From positions 1-64,000 of the forward strand of contig CAKZQQ010000007.1 in the NCBI GenBank assembly GCA_937141405.1: a stretch of DNA of 64,000 nt, read 5' to 3'. The notes under the pieces were generated by a model that saw only the letters and a program-made list of their open reading frames with translations, was not told the origin of the DNA and did no database searches. A program made the translations under genes and the position numbers. This document shows positions 9,815 to 18,378 of this stretch, piece after piece; position 1 is the stretch's first letter, and the number at the start of each line of letters is the position of its first letter. Origin of the DNA: an uncultured Campylobacterota bacterium. Lineage in GTDB: Bacteria > Campylobacterota > Campylobacteria > Campylobacterales > Sulfurovaceae.

Positions 9815-10288
9815 TTAATCACGATTAAAAAGTCTCAAATCAAGAGAACTCAAACCTTCAAGATTAAGTGGGCTCATAATCTTATAGTTTTTCGCCGTCT
9901 CCTTTCCAGGCTCAAGCTGTTCATCTTCAAAGCTCTTGCCTCTTGCTGCTATCCCGCAGTTTCTCTTTGTATCACATTTGAGATAAGCAGTATAGAGATG
10001 ATCTTTTTTCACAAGCCAAGGATTTGAAGGACCGACAGCACCAAAGGGTCGCTTGATTCTTGTGTAGTATATGGTTATCTTTTCACCCTCTTTGAGCCCA
10101 ATAGTACTTCTCTTGATACCCCTTATCTCTGCACTTACTTGCAGATTTTCACTGTTTACTTGCGAGACCTCATCAACATATATTTGCAAAATTTCCGGAG
10201 AATTTTTTTGTAACTTATCATAATATTGAGGGGGCAACTCTGCGGCCAAAAAACTAAACATCAATGATAAAAAAAGTAGTAATCGCAT
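9815..10288 (-). CDS. Small exported hypothetical protein
   Basis: This 157-residue protein is of unknown function. The ATG at 10288 is chosen because AAGGA lies at the right distance and the product then begins with a signal peptide (MRLLLFLSLMFSFLAA, cleavage likely before ELPPQ). A longer in-frame start at 10324 would put 12 extra residues before it. The mature part has two Cys in a CDTKRNC pair and a central section (about 55-130) of alternating polar and hydrophobic residues that suggests a small beta domain. There is no lipobox. It lies alone between the CDI locus and murE, convergent with a gene remnant. I recognise no family with certainty. Confidence 0.75.
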   Translation of the reverse strand: MRLLLFLSLMFSFLAAELPPQYYDKLQKNSPEILQIYVDEVSQVNSENLQVSAEIRGIKRSTIGLKEGEKITIYYTRIKRPFGAVGPSNPWLVKKDHLYTAYLKCDTKRNCGIAARGKSFEDEQLEPGKETAKNYKIMSPLNLEGLSSLDLRLFNRD

Positions 10289-10344
10289 CTTCCAAATCCT
10301 TTTGTTATAAGCAAATTGTAACAAAAAAAGAGAAACATTTAAGA

Positions 10345-10350
10345 TATAAT
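10345..10350 (+). promoter_or_regulatory. -10 element TATAAT in front of a gene remnant
   Basis: TATAAT sits 31 bp upstream of an ATG (10381) that also has a near-perfect AGGAG (10370-10374) six bases in front. Transcription and translation signals therefore survive, while the reading frame behind them is broken. No convincing -35 hexamer is visible, which is common in Campylobacterota. Confidence 0.5.
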
Positions 10351-10380
10351 TTTACTATTGTCGCTACCTAGGAGAAAAGA

Positions 10381-10471
10381 ATGAGGGGTTTTATTTTTTT
10401 ATTGATACTTAAACGGGAAAGTAGTAAAAACAACAACTTACAAAAACGATAAAGTAATAGCTACAAATTGA
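10381..10471 (+). pseudogene. Decayed small secreted-protein gene (frameshifted/deleted)
   Basis: The frame from ATG 10381 gives a basic start and hydrophobic stretch (MRGFIFLLILK), like the front of a signal peptide, then stops after 23 codons. In the +1 frame, bases about 10406-10468 read YLNGKVVKTTTYKNDKVIATN and end at TGA 10469-10471. That looks like the C-terminal strand repeats of small MORN/YwqK-like secreted proteins. A promoter, a strong Shine-Dalgarno sequence, a signal-like start and a protein-like end in another frame together suggest an internal deletion or frameshift. The alternative is a genuine 23-residue peptide. Confidence 0.45.
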
Positions 10472-10475
10472 TTTG

Positions 10476-11759
10476 CTATCTCTTATTTAAAATTTCGCGC
10501 ACGATAACTCTATCATCAAAAGGATGCTTCACGCCCTTAATCTCTTGATAATCCTCATCTCCCTTGCCAAGTATCAAAAGAGTTTCATCCTCTTCAAGTT
10601 CTGCGAGGGCTCTTTCTATCGCCTCTTTTCTCTCAACAATCGTCGTAACATTTTCTTTACCTTGAAGTCCTACAAGTATCTCATCTATGATTGCTTGTGG
10701 CTCTTCGCTTCGTGGGTTATCGCTTGTGACATATATCTTTTTAGCAAATCTGCCTACTACTGCTCCCATCTTAGGTCGTTTCGTTTTATCTCGATCGCCA
10801 CCTGCTCCAAAGACAACACTCATCTCTCTATCTTTCATACTCTCTAGAACTTTAAGTATCCCATCATCGGTATGAGCAAAATCGACGATCACAAGTGGCT
10901 GTTGACTCACCACTTCCATCCTGCCTGCAACCCCACCGAAATTTGCAACCGCATCACACACCTCTTGTATCGGTCTCTTTGTTAGCATAACAACAGCTCC
11001 GATAGCTGCAGTGATATTGTAAACATTAAAAAGCCCCACAAGCGAAGAGTAGAAAGTCGCCTCCTCTTGAAGATGTTTTATATAGGCTGTGATTCCGCCA
11101 CTCAAAGAGAAAGCTTGTATCTTAAAAGTGGCAGGACTATCAAGTGCATAGCTCTGTGCATTTATAGGATTGTATGTGATCTTGTTGATATCATCTTTGT
11201 TGAGTAGTTTTGGGCTCTCGTCTGCAAAAAAGAGCGATTTAACCCTGCGATACTCCTCGATCGTTTTATGATAATCAAGATGATCGGCACTCACATTGGT
11301 ATGCACCTTTAAAGCAAACTCTATCCCCTCAATCCGCTCTTGGATGATCGCATGTGAGCTCACCTCCATCACAAAATAGTTGCATCCAAGCGCATGTGCT
11401 TGTTTCATATTATATATCGTTTCAAGCACAGAAGGAGTAGTCATAGAACGCTCTTCCAATCTCGTCTCATTAGCAAAAAAGCCTCTTGTGCCTTGCATAC
11501 CGCAAGACTCACCGAGATCTAAAAGAATGGAGTAAATCGCTGCTGCGACTGTAGTTTTGCCATTTGTTCCTGTGATGCCTACAACTTGAAGCGCATCTAA
11601 CTCCCAAGCTTTTATGAGCTCTTTGGGCGTTATGTATCTGCTTTGAGCATCAAAGTATCGGCTATTTTGTGCAGTTTTTAAAAATAGCGTCTTCTCATCT
11701 ATCTCATTTGTATCATCTGTAATGTATGTATATCCGTCATACGAAAAAGAGAGCTTCAA
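10476..11759 (-). CDS. UDP-N-acetylmuramoyl-tripeptide synthetase MurE
   Basis: This enzyme of cytoplasmic peptidoglycan synthesis ligates the third amino acid to UDP-MurNAc-L-Ala-D-Glu using ATP. The Mur-ligase P-loop GTNGKTT is at residues 64-70, and a DNPR motif lies near residue 347. In the family DNPR marks specificity for meso-diaminopimelate, as expected for a Gram-negative cell. At 427 residues it is shorter than the E. coli enzyme because the N-terminal domain is reduced, as in other Campylobacterota. It directly abuts the upstream TPR gene with no intergenic base, so it is probably co-transcribed with that gene and nfu. Confidence 0.95.
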   Translation of the reverse strand: MKLSFSYDGYTYITDDTNEIDEKTLFLKTAQNSRYFDAQSRYITPKELIKAWELDALQVVGITGTNGKTTVAAAIYSILLDLGESCGMQGTRGFFANETRLEERSMTTPSVLETIYNMKQAHALGCNYFVMEVSSHAIIQERIEGIEFALKVHTNVSADHLDYHKTIEEYRRVKSLFFADESPKLLNKDDINKITYNPINAQSYALDSPATFKIQAFSLSGGITAYIKHLQEEATFYSSLVGLFNVYNITAAIGAVVMLTKRPIQEVCDAVANFGGVAGRMEVVSQQPLVIVDFAHTDDGILKVLESMKDREMSVVFGAGGDRDKTKRPKMGAVVGRFAKKIYVTSDNPRSEEPQAIIDEILVGLQGKENVTTIVERKEAIERALAELEEDETLLILGKGDEDYQEIKGVKHPFDDRVIVREILNKR

Positions 11760-12338
11760 TCATTTCGCCTTTTTGAAAAGCGAATAGAGTTCGAGTACCT
11801 CTTGATCACTACCAAATATTTGCGCGGAAGAGTCAAGATACTCTAAGGCCATCTTTTCAAAACCCTCTCGTGCTAGATTTTTGATAAAATCTATAAAATC
11901 CTCTTTCTCTGTGATAATCACTTTTGTTGAGAACATGATATCCTCAAAAGCACTCTTGAAACTGCCTCTATTTTCAATGAGCTCTTTAAAATCACTATAC
12001 AGTATCCCATCTTCATACTCGGCTTGATATTTCAACTGCTCATTCATAAGCTCCGAGAGAGTATTTTTAGTCACATCTATAGAGTCGATGATCTCATGAA
12101 CTATCTGAGCAGCTTCCGGTTCTTTGTTTTTAATCGCTTGATAATAATCAAAAAGGCTCTGCGCCTCCTCTTCGTTTTCCGTACCGATATCGCTCAAGTA
12201 GATACCTACTTTTGCCTCATCAAGCTTTGGATTTTTTTCAAGTACTCGGCCGTATGTCTGCAAAGCACTCTTGTAATCACCGTTTAAAAATTCATCTTCG
12301 GCTTTTTTAAGTAAAAATGTTTCATTATTGTTTGCCAT
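11760..12338 (-). CDS. TPR-repeat protein of the nfu-murE cluster
   Basis: This 192-residue, mostly helical, acidic protein begins with a clear tetratricopeptide repeat (about residues 8-45, LLKKAEDEFLNGDYKSALQ then YGRVLEKNPKLDEAKVG). The remaining helices are less regular. It has no signal peptide or membrane segment. It lies between the nfu-type gene (3-bp gap upstream) and murE (directly abutting). As I recall, this order is conserved in Helicobacter pylori, where the middle gene (HP1493 position) is also uncharacterised. A scaffold or adaptor role is possible, but the sequence does not show for what. Confidence 0.85.
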   Translation of the reverse strand: MANNNETFLLKKAEDEFLNGDYKSALQTYGRVLEKNPKLDEAKVGIYLSDIGTENEEEAQSLFDYYQAIKNKEPEAAQIVHEIIDSIDVTKNTLSELMNEQLKYQAEYEDGILYSDFKELIENRGSFKSAFEDIMFSTKVIITEKEDFIDFIKNLAREGFEKMALEYLDSSAQIFGSDQEVLELYSLFKKAK

Positions 12339-12341
12339 ATA

Positions 12342-12617
12342 TTATAAATCTCTCCAACTGTTTTCTTGCCCCAAAGGAACATTCACAACCTCAAGCTCAG
12401 GATGAATCATCATTCTCATCTGCTTCTCAACTCCATACTTCAAAGTTGTCCCACTGCTTGCGCATCCAACGCATGCTCCTTTGAGTTGCACATAAACCTT
12501 TGCATTTTTTATGCCAATAAGCTCTATATCGCCACCATCAAGCTTTATGGATGGACGAACTTTCGCTATAACATTTTCAACTGCAGGCTTGAGATCTTCA
12601 TCTGAAAATGGAATCAC
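12342..12617 (-). CDS. NifU-family (Nfu-type) Fe-S cluster scaffold/carrier
   Basis: This 91-residue protein is a single NifU C-terminal domain. The CxxC of GACVGCASSGTT binds an Fe-S cluster between two subunits and delivers it to apoproteins in this family. The DGGDIEL segment near the N-terminus is also characteristic. It starts at GTG (12615-12617) behind AAAGGAG, and a minus-strand TATAAT lies at 12650-12655. Many Fe-S clients are encoded in the window: complex I, MiaB, RimO and IorA. Confidence 0.93.
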   Translation of the reverse strand: MIPFSDEDLKPAVENVIAKVRPSIKLDGGDIELIGIKNAKVYVQLKGACVGCASSGTTLKYGVEKQMRMMIHPELEVVNVPLGQENSWRDL

Positions 12618-12927
12618 TCGTGCTCCTTTTACGTGTTTATTTATATCTTATTATAACATAAGTGTTTTTTAAATTGCGAACTTATACATTATTTTTAACA
12701 TCTTGTCAAGTTTGTGTGTAGCATATAATCACAGGCAAAAAGATGTCAATTTTCCTCATTTTTTCTCCATGTAATATATCTACGATACCAAGCATACGCC
12801 GATTTTAGATCGCTAAAAGCATAAGGGTCGGTCAAAAATTTTCATCTTATCCTAATTTATGTTGCAAATTTACACATAAATAACACATTTATATAATAAT
12901 ATATTTTATTATTTATAAGGAATTCAA
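12618..12927. other. 310-bp intergenic region with divergent promoters
   Basis: There is no convincing gene here. On the minus strand a TATAAT (12650-12655) serves the nfu-murE cluster. On the plus strand a TATAAT (12892-12897) lies 30 bp before the next gene. A second plus-strand promoter-like pair, TTGTCA (12703-12708) and TATAAT (12724-12729, 15-bp spacing), has no gene behind it. A 21-codon frame at 12743 lacks a Shine-Dalgarno sequence. The stretch between could hide a small RNA, but I see no strong terminator hairpin. Confidence 0.5.
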
Positions 12928-13317
12928 ATGATAAAACTCCCTCTAACCATTTTTGCTCTCTCTACTTTCCTGCTAGCAGATGATAATTCACATATAGTGT
13001 ATTGCGATAAACTCTCTTTATCTAATGATAAGATTAATAGTTCTCATTATAAAGATTGTATCCAGCCTACCGTTCAATATACGGAAGATGAAAAAATTGC
13101 CTATAAAATTCCGGGCGATCACTGCACACCAACAAGACTAGAAGCCAAAAAGGATGCGATAAAAAGATTGAAAAAACAGAAAAACTGGGTAGAAAATAGC
13201 AATCTCTCAGAGCTAGAAAAGTTAGCTTACAGTGTGCCTGACTACGAAACCTGGTCTATACATGAGGTAGAAAAATATAAAGAAGCAGTAAGAATCGTTC
13301 AAAAACAAAATAAATAA
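12928..13317 (+). CDS. Small exported hypothetical protein
   Basis: This 129-residue protein has a signal peptide (MIKLPLTIFALSTFLLA). The mature chain is highly charged, with three Cys. Two similar stretches, EKIAYKIPGDHCTPT and EKLAYSVPDYETW, look like a short internal duplication. The C-terminal half is lysine-rich and helical. It is preceded by AAGGA and by TATAAT at 12892-12897, so it is probably transcribed alone. I recognise no family. It is likely a periplasmic protein. Confidence 0.75.
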   Translation: MIKLPLTIFALSTFLLADDNSHIVYCDKLSLSNDKINSSHYKDCIQPTVQYTEDEKIAYKIPGDHCTPTRLEAKKDAIKRLKKQKNWVENSNLSELEKLAYSVPDYETWSIHEVEKYKEAVRIVQKQNK

Positions 13318-13357
13318 TCACTAACTATTTTAAGAATAAGACAAAAAAGAGGTATCT

Positions 13358-13433
13358 TGGTGGAGCATAGCGGGATCGAACCGCTGACCTCTTCGCTGCC
13401 AGCGAAGCGCTCTCCCAGCTGAGCTAATGCCCC
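13358..13433 (-). tRNA. tRNA-Ala (anticodon GGC)
   Basis: A 76-nt cloverleaf on the minus strand begins GGGGCATTAGCTCAGC and ends with an encoded CCA (13358-13360). The acceptor stem pairs GGGGCAT with ATGCTCC, with G-T wobble allowed. The anticodon stem is CTTCG/CGAAG with loop CTGGCAG, giving anticodon GGC at 13398-13400. The T-arm contains GGTTCGATCC. A minus-strand TATAAA at 13448-13453 could be the -10 element. Confidence 0.97.
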
Positions 13434-13507
13434 AAGAAAGAAGAAATTTTATAGCATATTTCCATAAAAATAGCTTATGAGCATCTCTAAAACCCCAGAT
13501 GCTCGTA

Positions 13508-14494
13508 TTACTTCGCATCAAAGAAATAGGGTTCTATCTCTTTTTTGCTTGCAAATGGAGTGACCTCAAAAGTTTGACCTGCAATCTCCACTTCATAGGA
13601 TGTGTCTTTTCTACTTTTTGCATAGCTTATGGCTATCTTTGCCGCCAATGCTTTTTCTCTCTGCGTCGCATCATTGTGAATAACAGATGTGGGACCGATA
13701 ACAGGTAGCTCAAAAAGCGTGTATTTTGAGCAATCGATGGCTTCTAAAGAGGTATTGTCTGCTTCATCTCTGCCGACAACTAATTTTGCTCCGTCTTCTA
13801 ATCTAAAATGCCGGCCAAACTTTAAAATCTCGATATCTTCAAGCTCAAATGTATCGTATCTGATATGCTCTCTTATACGTGCGCTGTAGTGTATCTCTGT
13901 CAGCAGACAACCTCCACCCGGACTTTGATAATCTTCCCAACCATACTTACCTGCAAGAGCGAGTTGTTGCTGTCTATTTCTACCACTTATATCATGTAGT
14001 TTTTCTCTCTCTACCCAACCCTCTTGCTCCGGTGTTGAAATCTCCATAAGTTTAGCACTAAGCGGTCTCAAGATAAGCTTATCTTCCTTATCTCCGGCGA
14101 GCATACTGACTCGCATCATAGCATCTGCTCTTTGGCTCATGGGTCGCTGCCCTAAAACCTCTCCCGTGATGATAAATGAAGCATCAAATTTATCGAGCAA
14201 TCCTTTTGCGACTTTGAACATGTACCCATGACAATCGATGCAAGGATTGAAATTTTTTCCATATCCATACTTTGGGTCAAAAAGTATATCCCTGAGATAC
14301 TCGCTTCTTACATCGATCTTCATAAATGAGGCGCCCGCTTTTTCGGCTCGCTCTTTGAGTAGTGCATCTACATCACTTTTACCCCCAAACCCTATATCTA
14401 TATAGAGTGCTATCACCTCTACTCCAAGATCACTGATGACCTTGGTTGCTAACATACTATCTAGTCCGCCACTAAAGAGCGCCAATGCCTTCAT
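13508..14494 (-). CDS. PP-loop ATPase of tRNA-thiolation type (MnmA/ThiI-like), with C-terminal NFACT-R-like part
   Basis: The N-terminal half of this 328-residue protein is an ATP-pyrophosphatase domain with the PP-loop SGGLDS at residues 8-13 and a downstream NPCIDCH, a CxxC that in tRNA-thiolating relatives handles sulfur. The C-terminal half (HFRLEDGAKLVVGRDEADN) resembles the RNA-binding part of NFACT proteins. Relatives in Campylobacterota are often annotated as argininosuccinate synthase-domain proteins, which is misleading because the ligase features are absent. It probably modifies RNA, but the substrate is not known to me. Its ATG lies 23 bp inside the end of dnaG, so the two are translationally linked. 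Confidence 0.8.
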   Translation of the reverse strand: MKALALFSGGLDSMLATKVISDLGVEVIALYIDIGFGGKSDVDALLKERAEKAGASFMKIDVRSEYLRDILFDPKYGYGKNFNPCIDCHGYMFKVAKGLLDKFDASFIITGEVLGQRPMSQRADAMMRVSMLAGDKEDKLILRPLSAKLMEISTPEQEGWVEREKLHDISGRNRQQQLALAGKYGWEDYQSPGGGCLLTEIHYSARIREHIRYDTFELEDIEILKFGRHFRLEDGAKLVVGRDEADNTSLEAIDCSKYTLFELPVIGPTSVIHNDATQREKALAAKIAISYAKSRKDTSYEVEIAGQTFEVTPFASKKEIEPYFFDAK

Positions 14495-16130
14495 ACGCTA
14501 CAAACTCTCCTCTTCGTAATTTCGGAAGTATATCGGACTTTATCTTGCGTACAATTATTTTTTTCTTTTCATAGGGGATGTTGTCGTTTTTATATACTCT
14601 CTTGAGTGTGCCCTCATAGAACACTATCATATTTTGTCTCAGCTCTTTTTTGAGCGTATCGATTGTCAAGAGCTGTATCCCCTCATCTATCAATATAGAC
14701 CTCAAGAGTGGATTGTCAAACTCTCCTTTGATAAGTGCATCAAAATGAGCCTTGTAGGAGCCAAACATACTTGGATCAACCACATCTAAAACATCATCAA
14801 CATACTCAGGGTTTTCCAGTAAAGTTTTGAGGATTTGCTGGCTACTTGTATCTTCGACTTTTCGAGAAAGTTTTTCTCTTGCTTCGCTTCTTGCCATACC
14901 TTTTGAAAAGAGTGAAGGCGCAACACCAAGCATCGAAGATGCCAAAGGGATATAAGAGTCTCTCATGATCTCACTCAAGCCAAAAAGATACTCTTTGCAA
15001 GCCACAAAGGCTTCCTCTTTTGCTTTTGGATCACTTAGCTCATACCCGCTTATAATCCTCTCTAAAACAAAGTTAACAAAAGGCTGACTTTTCCTAAAAA
15101 GCTCCGCTACTTCTGTGCTCTTTTTGTTTGCAATCATATCGGCAGGATCTTGCCCATCGGGGAAAAGCACAACACCTCCGTCAAATCCTGTGCTTGAGAG
15201 CATAGTAGCAGCTTTGAGTGCGGCATTTACACCTGCACTGTCCCCATCATACGCCAAGATAACTTTCGGATCGCCCTTCCTAAGGAGCGGCAGATGTTCG
15301 CTTGTAAGTGCTGTGCCGAGTGTAGCAACAGCCTCTTTGAAGCCACCTTGATGAAGCATGATAACATCGATATAGCCTTCAGTGATAATGATCTTTTTAT
15401 GTTTATAGATATGCTCTTTTGCCTGATGATACCCGTAAAGCAGTTGCGATTTATTAAACAATTTTGTCTGTGGGGAGTTGATATATTTTGCAGGATGATC
15501 ACCAAGTGTTCTTCCTCCAAATCCAACGATGGAACCACTTCCTGAGTAGATAGGAAAGATAACTCTCTCAACGAGTCTTGCATAGATGCCATTATCTCCA
15601 CTGGCTAAAACTCCCGCTTCTATCGCTGTAGCAGGAGGGGTTGAGAGGGAGTTGAGATATGCGATCACCTGTGGACTCGTAGGGGCATATCCTATCCCGA
15701 AAGTCTCGATAGAGTCTTGCGATATATCCCTCTCTTTGAGATAATTGAGCGCTTTTGGCTCTTTGAGAAGGTTTGCTCCATACCACTTGTTGATATTTTC
15801 TAAAACTCTTTTTGCATCATTGTGATCACTGCTAGAGTGTGTGTAGTGCAGCGTGAAGTTATAATTTGAGGCCAACTTCTCGATAGCTTCAGGGTAGGAC
15901 AACTTTTCATACTCCATAACAAACTTGATGCTATCGCCACCAACCCCACAACCAAAGCAGTGGTATATCTGCTTAGAAGGAGAGACGACAAAACTTGCTG
16001 TTTTCTCTCCATGAAATGGGCAGCATGCCTTAAAGTTTGCACCACTCTTCTTGAGCTCAATGTAGCTACCAATCACATCAACAATATCTATGGTGGATTT
16101 GAGTGTCTCAATGGATGCATTATCTATCAT
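14472..16130 (-). CDS. DNA primase DnaG
   Basis: DnaG synthesises RNA primers at the replication fork. The N-terminal zinc-binding domain shows the CHC2 pattern (CCPFHGEKTASF then YHCFGCG, about residues 36-62). The Toprim catalytic core has EGYIDVIMLHQGG with the acidic motif YDGDSAG further on. At 552 residues it has the usual primase length for this phylum. The C-terminal helicase-interaction region is divergent, as usual. The gene faces away from a LapB-like gene across 57 bp and overlaps the downstream PP-loop gene. Confidence 0.95.
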   Translation of the reverse strand: MIDNASIETLKSTIDIVDVIGSYIELKKSGANFKACCPFHGEKTASFVVSPSKQIYHCFGCGVGGDSIKFVMEYEKLSYPEAIEKLASNYNFTLHYTHSSSDHNDAKRVLENINKWYGANLLKEPKALNYLKERDISQDSIETFGIGYAPTSPQVIAYLNSLSTPPATAIEAGVLASGDNGIYARLVERVIFPIYSGSGSIVGFGGRTLGDHPAKYINSPQTKLFNKSQLLYGYHQAKEHIYKHKKIIITEGYIDVIMLHQGGFKEAVATLGTALTSEHLPLLRKGDPKVILAYDGDSAGVNAALKAATMLSSTGFDGGVVLFPDGQDPADMIANKKSTEVAELFRKSQPFVNFVLERIISGYELSDPKAKEEAFVACKEYLFGLSEIMRDSYIPLASSMLGVAPSLFSKGMARSEAREKLSRKVEDTSSQQILKTLLENPEYVDDVLDVVDPSMFGSYKAHFDALIKGEFDNPLLRSILIDEGIQLLTIDTLKKELRQNMIVFYEGTLKRVYKNDNIPYEKKKIIVRKIKSDILPKLRRGEFVAYEGIGAL

Positions 16131-16187
16131 TTCATCATTATATCAAATTTGCTATAATCTTAAAGACAAAAAATAAAGCGAGCCCAA

Positions 16188-17234
16188 TTGCAACAATTTA
16201 TGCCCTCATACGGTGATCCTCTTTATAGTATACTTTTTTTAGTATTTTTAGGCTTCATCATAGCGCTTGTAAACTACCTATGGGGGCTCTATGCATCGAA
16301 TCAAAAGAGAGCTGAGCTTCTTGGATTTTTGGAAAAGTTTGATAACAATGAGTGTATTATCGATACGCAATCGATGCCTTTTGAGCCAAATATGCTCAAG
16401 CCTCTCTCGCTTCTTGCTAAAGCTTTTGAAAATAGCGGAGAGTACCATAGAGCCATTAGTCTCTATCTCTATCTTATAAAAAATATGGGCGATAAAGAGA
16501 CTCAGCTTGAGCTTATGAAGCATCTCGGCAAGACTTATCTGCATGCCGGGTTCATGGAGCGGGCAGAGTCAATCTACCTCTCGGTTCTTAAAACAAAACC
16601 AAAAGATCAAGATGCGCTCTTAAAGCTCGGTGTTGTTTATGAGATGATGCATGACTACAAAAAAGCAAAAGAGACACTAGAGCCGCTTGAGACGATAGGC
16701 TTTGATGTGCGAGAGCTTGAGCGACATTGGAAACTACTTGGCATAAGTGCAAATAAACAATCAGATCAAGATACAAAGATGAAAGAGCTTATAGAACTCT
16801 ACGAAAACGACAAAAGTCTCAACTATAGAGATATCGTCTCGCTTCTATTTAGGTTTGATGATAGCAGAGCTTGGGATTTTGTCGATACACAAAGGGTGGA
16901 TGAGATACTCGATATTTTATGGGCATTAGATGCCAAAAAAGTAGATACAAAAAAGGTAAATAGTGACGCTGTGCTTAAAAGAATCTATTATGCCAAAGGC
17001 TACATCGAGCAAAGCAAAGAGGCGTGCGGGATATTTAGTATTGATACCATAGCCGATGCAAAACAAAACGGTAATGAGCGTGCTGATCTCTCTTTTTCTT
17101 ACCTCTGTAAAAAATGCAAACATAGCTTTCCTATAGGCTTCAAAAGATGTCATAACTGTATGAGCATCAATACCGTAAAAGTGGAGGTTGAGATTGCAGA
17201 AAAAAGCATGCAAACAGATAGTTCTTTACTCTGA
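16188..17234 (+). CDS. LapB/YciM-like membrane-anchored TPR protein with C-terminal zinc ribbon
   Basis: This 348-residue protein has an N-terminal membrane helix (about residues 10-32), then TPR repeats (about 65-250), then a rubredoxin-like metal site, CKKC-x11-CHNC (about residues 308-327). In LapB the same three parts link lipopolysaccharide synthesis to proteolysis of LpxC. Here the role is inferred from architecture only. The start is either TTG 16188 (AAGCGAG upstream) or ATG 16200 (no Shine-Dalgarno sequence). TATAAT at 16153-16158 is a fitting -10. The end overlaps rnhA by 41 bp. Confidence 0.75.
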   Translation: MQQFMPSYGDPLYSILFLVFLGFIIALVNYLWGLYASNQKRAELLGFLEKFDNNECIIDTQSMPFEPNMLKPLSLLAKAFENSGEYHRAISLYLYLIKNMGDKETQLELMKHLGKTYLHAGFMERAESIYLSVLKTKPKDQDALLKLGVVYEMMHDYKKAKETLEPLETIGFDVRELERHWKLLGISANKQSDQDTKMKELIELYENDKSLNYRDIVSLLFRFDDSRAWDFVDTQRVDEILDILWALDAKKVDTKKVNSDAVLKRIYYAKGYIEQSKEACGIFSIDTIADAKQNGNERADLSFSYLCKKCKHSFPIGFKRCHNCMSINTVKVEVEIAEKSMQTDSSLL

Positions 17235-17640
17235 CGGTTCAAGTCTCGGCAACCCCGGACCCGGAGGATACGGTGGCATACTGAGATTTAAAGACAAAGA
17301 GAAGATATTTAGTGGCGGCGAAGCGCATACCACCAACAATCGCATGGAGCTTCGCGGGGTTATAGAGGGACTCAAGCTTCTCAAAGAGCCGTGTCGAGTA
17401 GATGTCTACTCCGATAGTAGCTATGTAGTCAATGCGATTAATGAGTGGCTAAAAGGGTGGATCGCCAAAGATTTTAAAAAGGTTAAAAATGATGATCTCT
17501 GGAAAGAATATATAGAAGTTGCAAAACCACATACGGTAAAAGGACACTGGGTCAAAGGACATGACGGGCACAAAGAGAATGAGATTTGTGATCAACTCGC
17601 CAAAAATGAAGCACTAAAATACCAAGCGAAGCTCATTTAA
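17194..17640 (+). CDS. rnhA: Ribonuclease HI
   Basis: RNase HI cleaves the RNA strand of RNA-DNA hybrids, such as Okazaki primers and R-loops. The catalytic acidic residues are recognisable: Asp in YSDGSSLGNPGPGG, Glu in NNRMELRGV, Asp in VYSDSSYV and the final Asp in GHxGHKENEICDQLA. TTG at 17194 is chosen because GGAGG (17183-17187) lies six bases upstream. A start at TTG 17188 would touch the Shine-Dalgarno sequence. That gives 148 residues, normal for the family. The start lies inside the LapB-like gene, so translation is probably coupled. Confidence 0.94.
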   Translation: MQKKACKQIVLYSDGSSLGNPGPGGYGGILRFKDKEKIFSGGEAHTTNNRMELRGVIEGLKLLKEPCRVDVYSDSSYVVNAINEWLKGWIAKDFKKVKNDDLWKEYIEVAKPHTVKGHWVKGHDGHKENEICDQLAKNEALKYQAKLI

Positions 17641-17691
17641 AATGGTTATTATGCTAAGATACTACAAACAAAAACTAGAGGATTTTACGAT

Positions 17692-18378
17692 ATGAAAGAT
17701 TTGCGAGATCTTGAAGAGAGGATAGGTTATACCTTTGAGAAAAAGCAATTGATTATTGAGGCCTTAACGCATAGAAGTTACAAAAAGCCTTACAATAATG
17801 AGCGGCTTGAATTTTTAGGAGATGCCGTACTTGACCTTATAGTCGGCGAATTTCTTTTCCACAAATTTGAAAATTCGGACGAAGGCATACTCTCCAAGAT
17901 ACGCGCGTCACTTGTCAATGAAAACGGTTTTGCTAAACTTGCCGGGCTTATAGGGCTTGGGGATTATATCTATCTCTCGCCTGCCGAAGAGAATAATAAC
18001 GGGCGAAACAAACCCTCACTTTTATCAAATGCTTTTGAAGCACTCATTGGTGCTATCTATCTCGAATCCGGACTCGATAAGAGCAAAGAGATAGCACAGG
18101 CCCTTATCACGCAAGCACACCCGGTGATAGATCTTGAGACACTCTCGAAAGATTACAAAACAGCACTGCAAGAGATTACACAAGCTACGCACGGTATCAC
18201 ACCAACTTATGTCGTGCTTGACTCTTTTGGCCCTGATCATAAAAAAGAGTTTGAGATTGCCATAATATTAGATGATGAGCAAATAGCAAAAGCGATGGGC
18301 AAAAGTAAAAAAGAGGCGCAACAAAAAGCAGCAAAAAAAGCACTCGATATACTAGGTAAAAGGAGTTCTCATGAATAG
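17692..18378 (+). CDS. rnc: Ribonuclease III
   Basis: This double-strand-specific endonuclease processes rRNA precursors and structured mRNAs. The signature [15 protein letters not shown] is at about residues 37-51, followed by the second acidic site in [14 protein letters not shown]. The C-terminal double-stranded RNA-binding domain ends in [15 protein letters not shown]. It has 228 residues, the usual size. An AGAGGA lies upstream of ATG. The end overlaps aroC by 8 bp. Confidence 0.96.
   Translation: MKDLRDLEERIGYTFEKKQLIIEALTHRSYKKPYNNERLEFLGDAVLDLIVGEFLFHKFENSDEGILSKIRASLVNENGFAKLAGLIGLGDYIYLSPAEENNNGRNKPSLLSNAFEALIGAIYLESGLDKSKEIAQALITQAHPVIDLETLSKDYKTALQEITQATHGITPTYVVLDSFGPDHKKEFEIAIILDDEQIAKAMGKSKKEAQQKAAKKALDILGKRSSHE

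Noticed and set aside
12743-12808. 21-codon small ORF
   Set aside because: No Shine-Dalgarno sequence. The composition is not protein-like beyond its short hydrophobic start.
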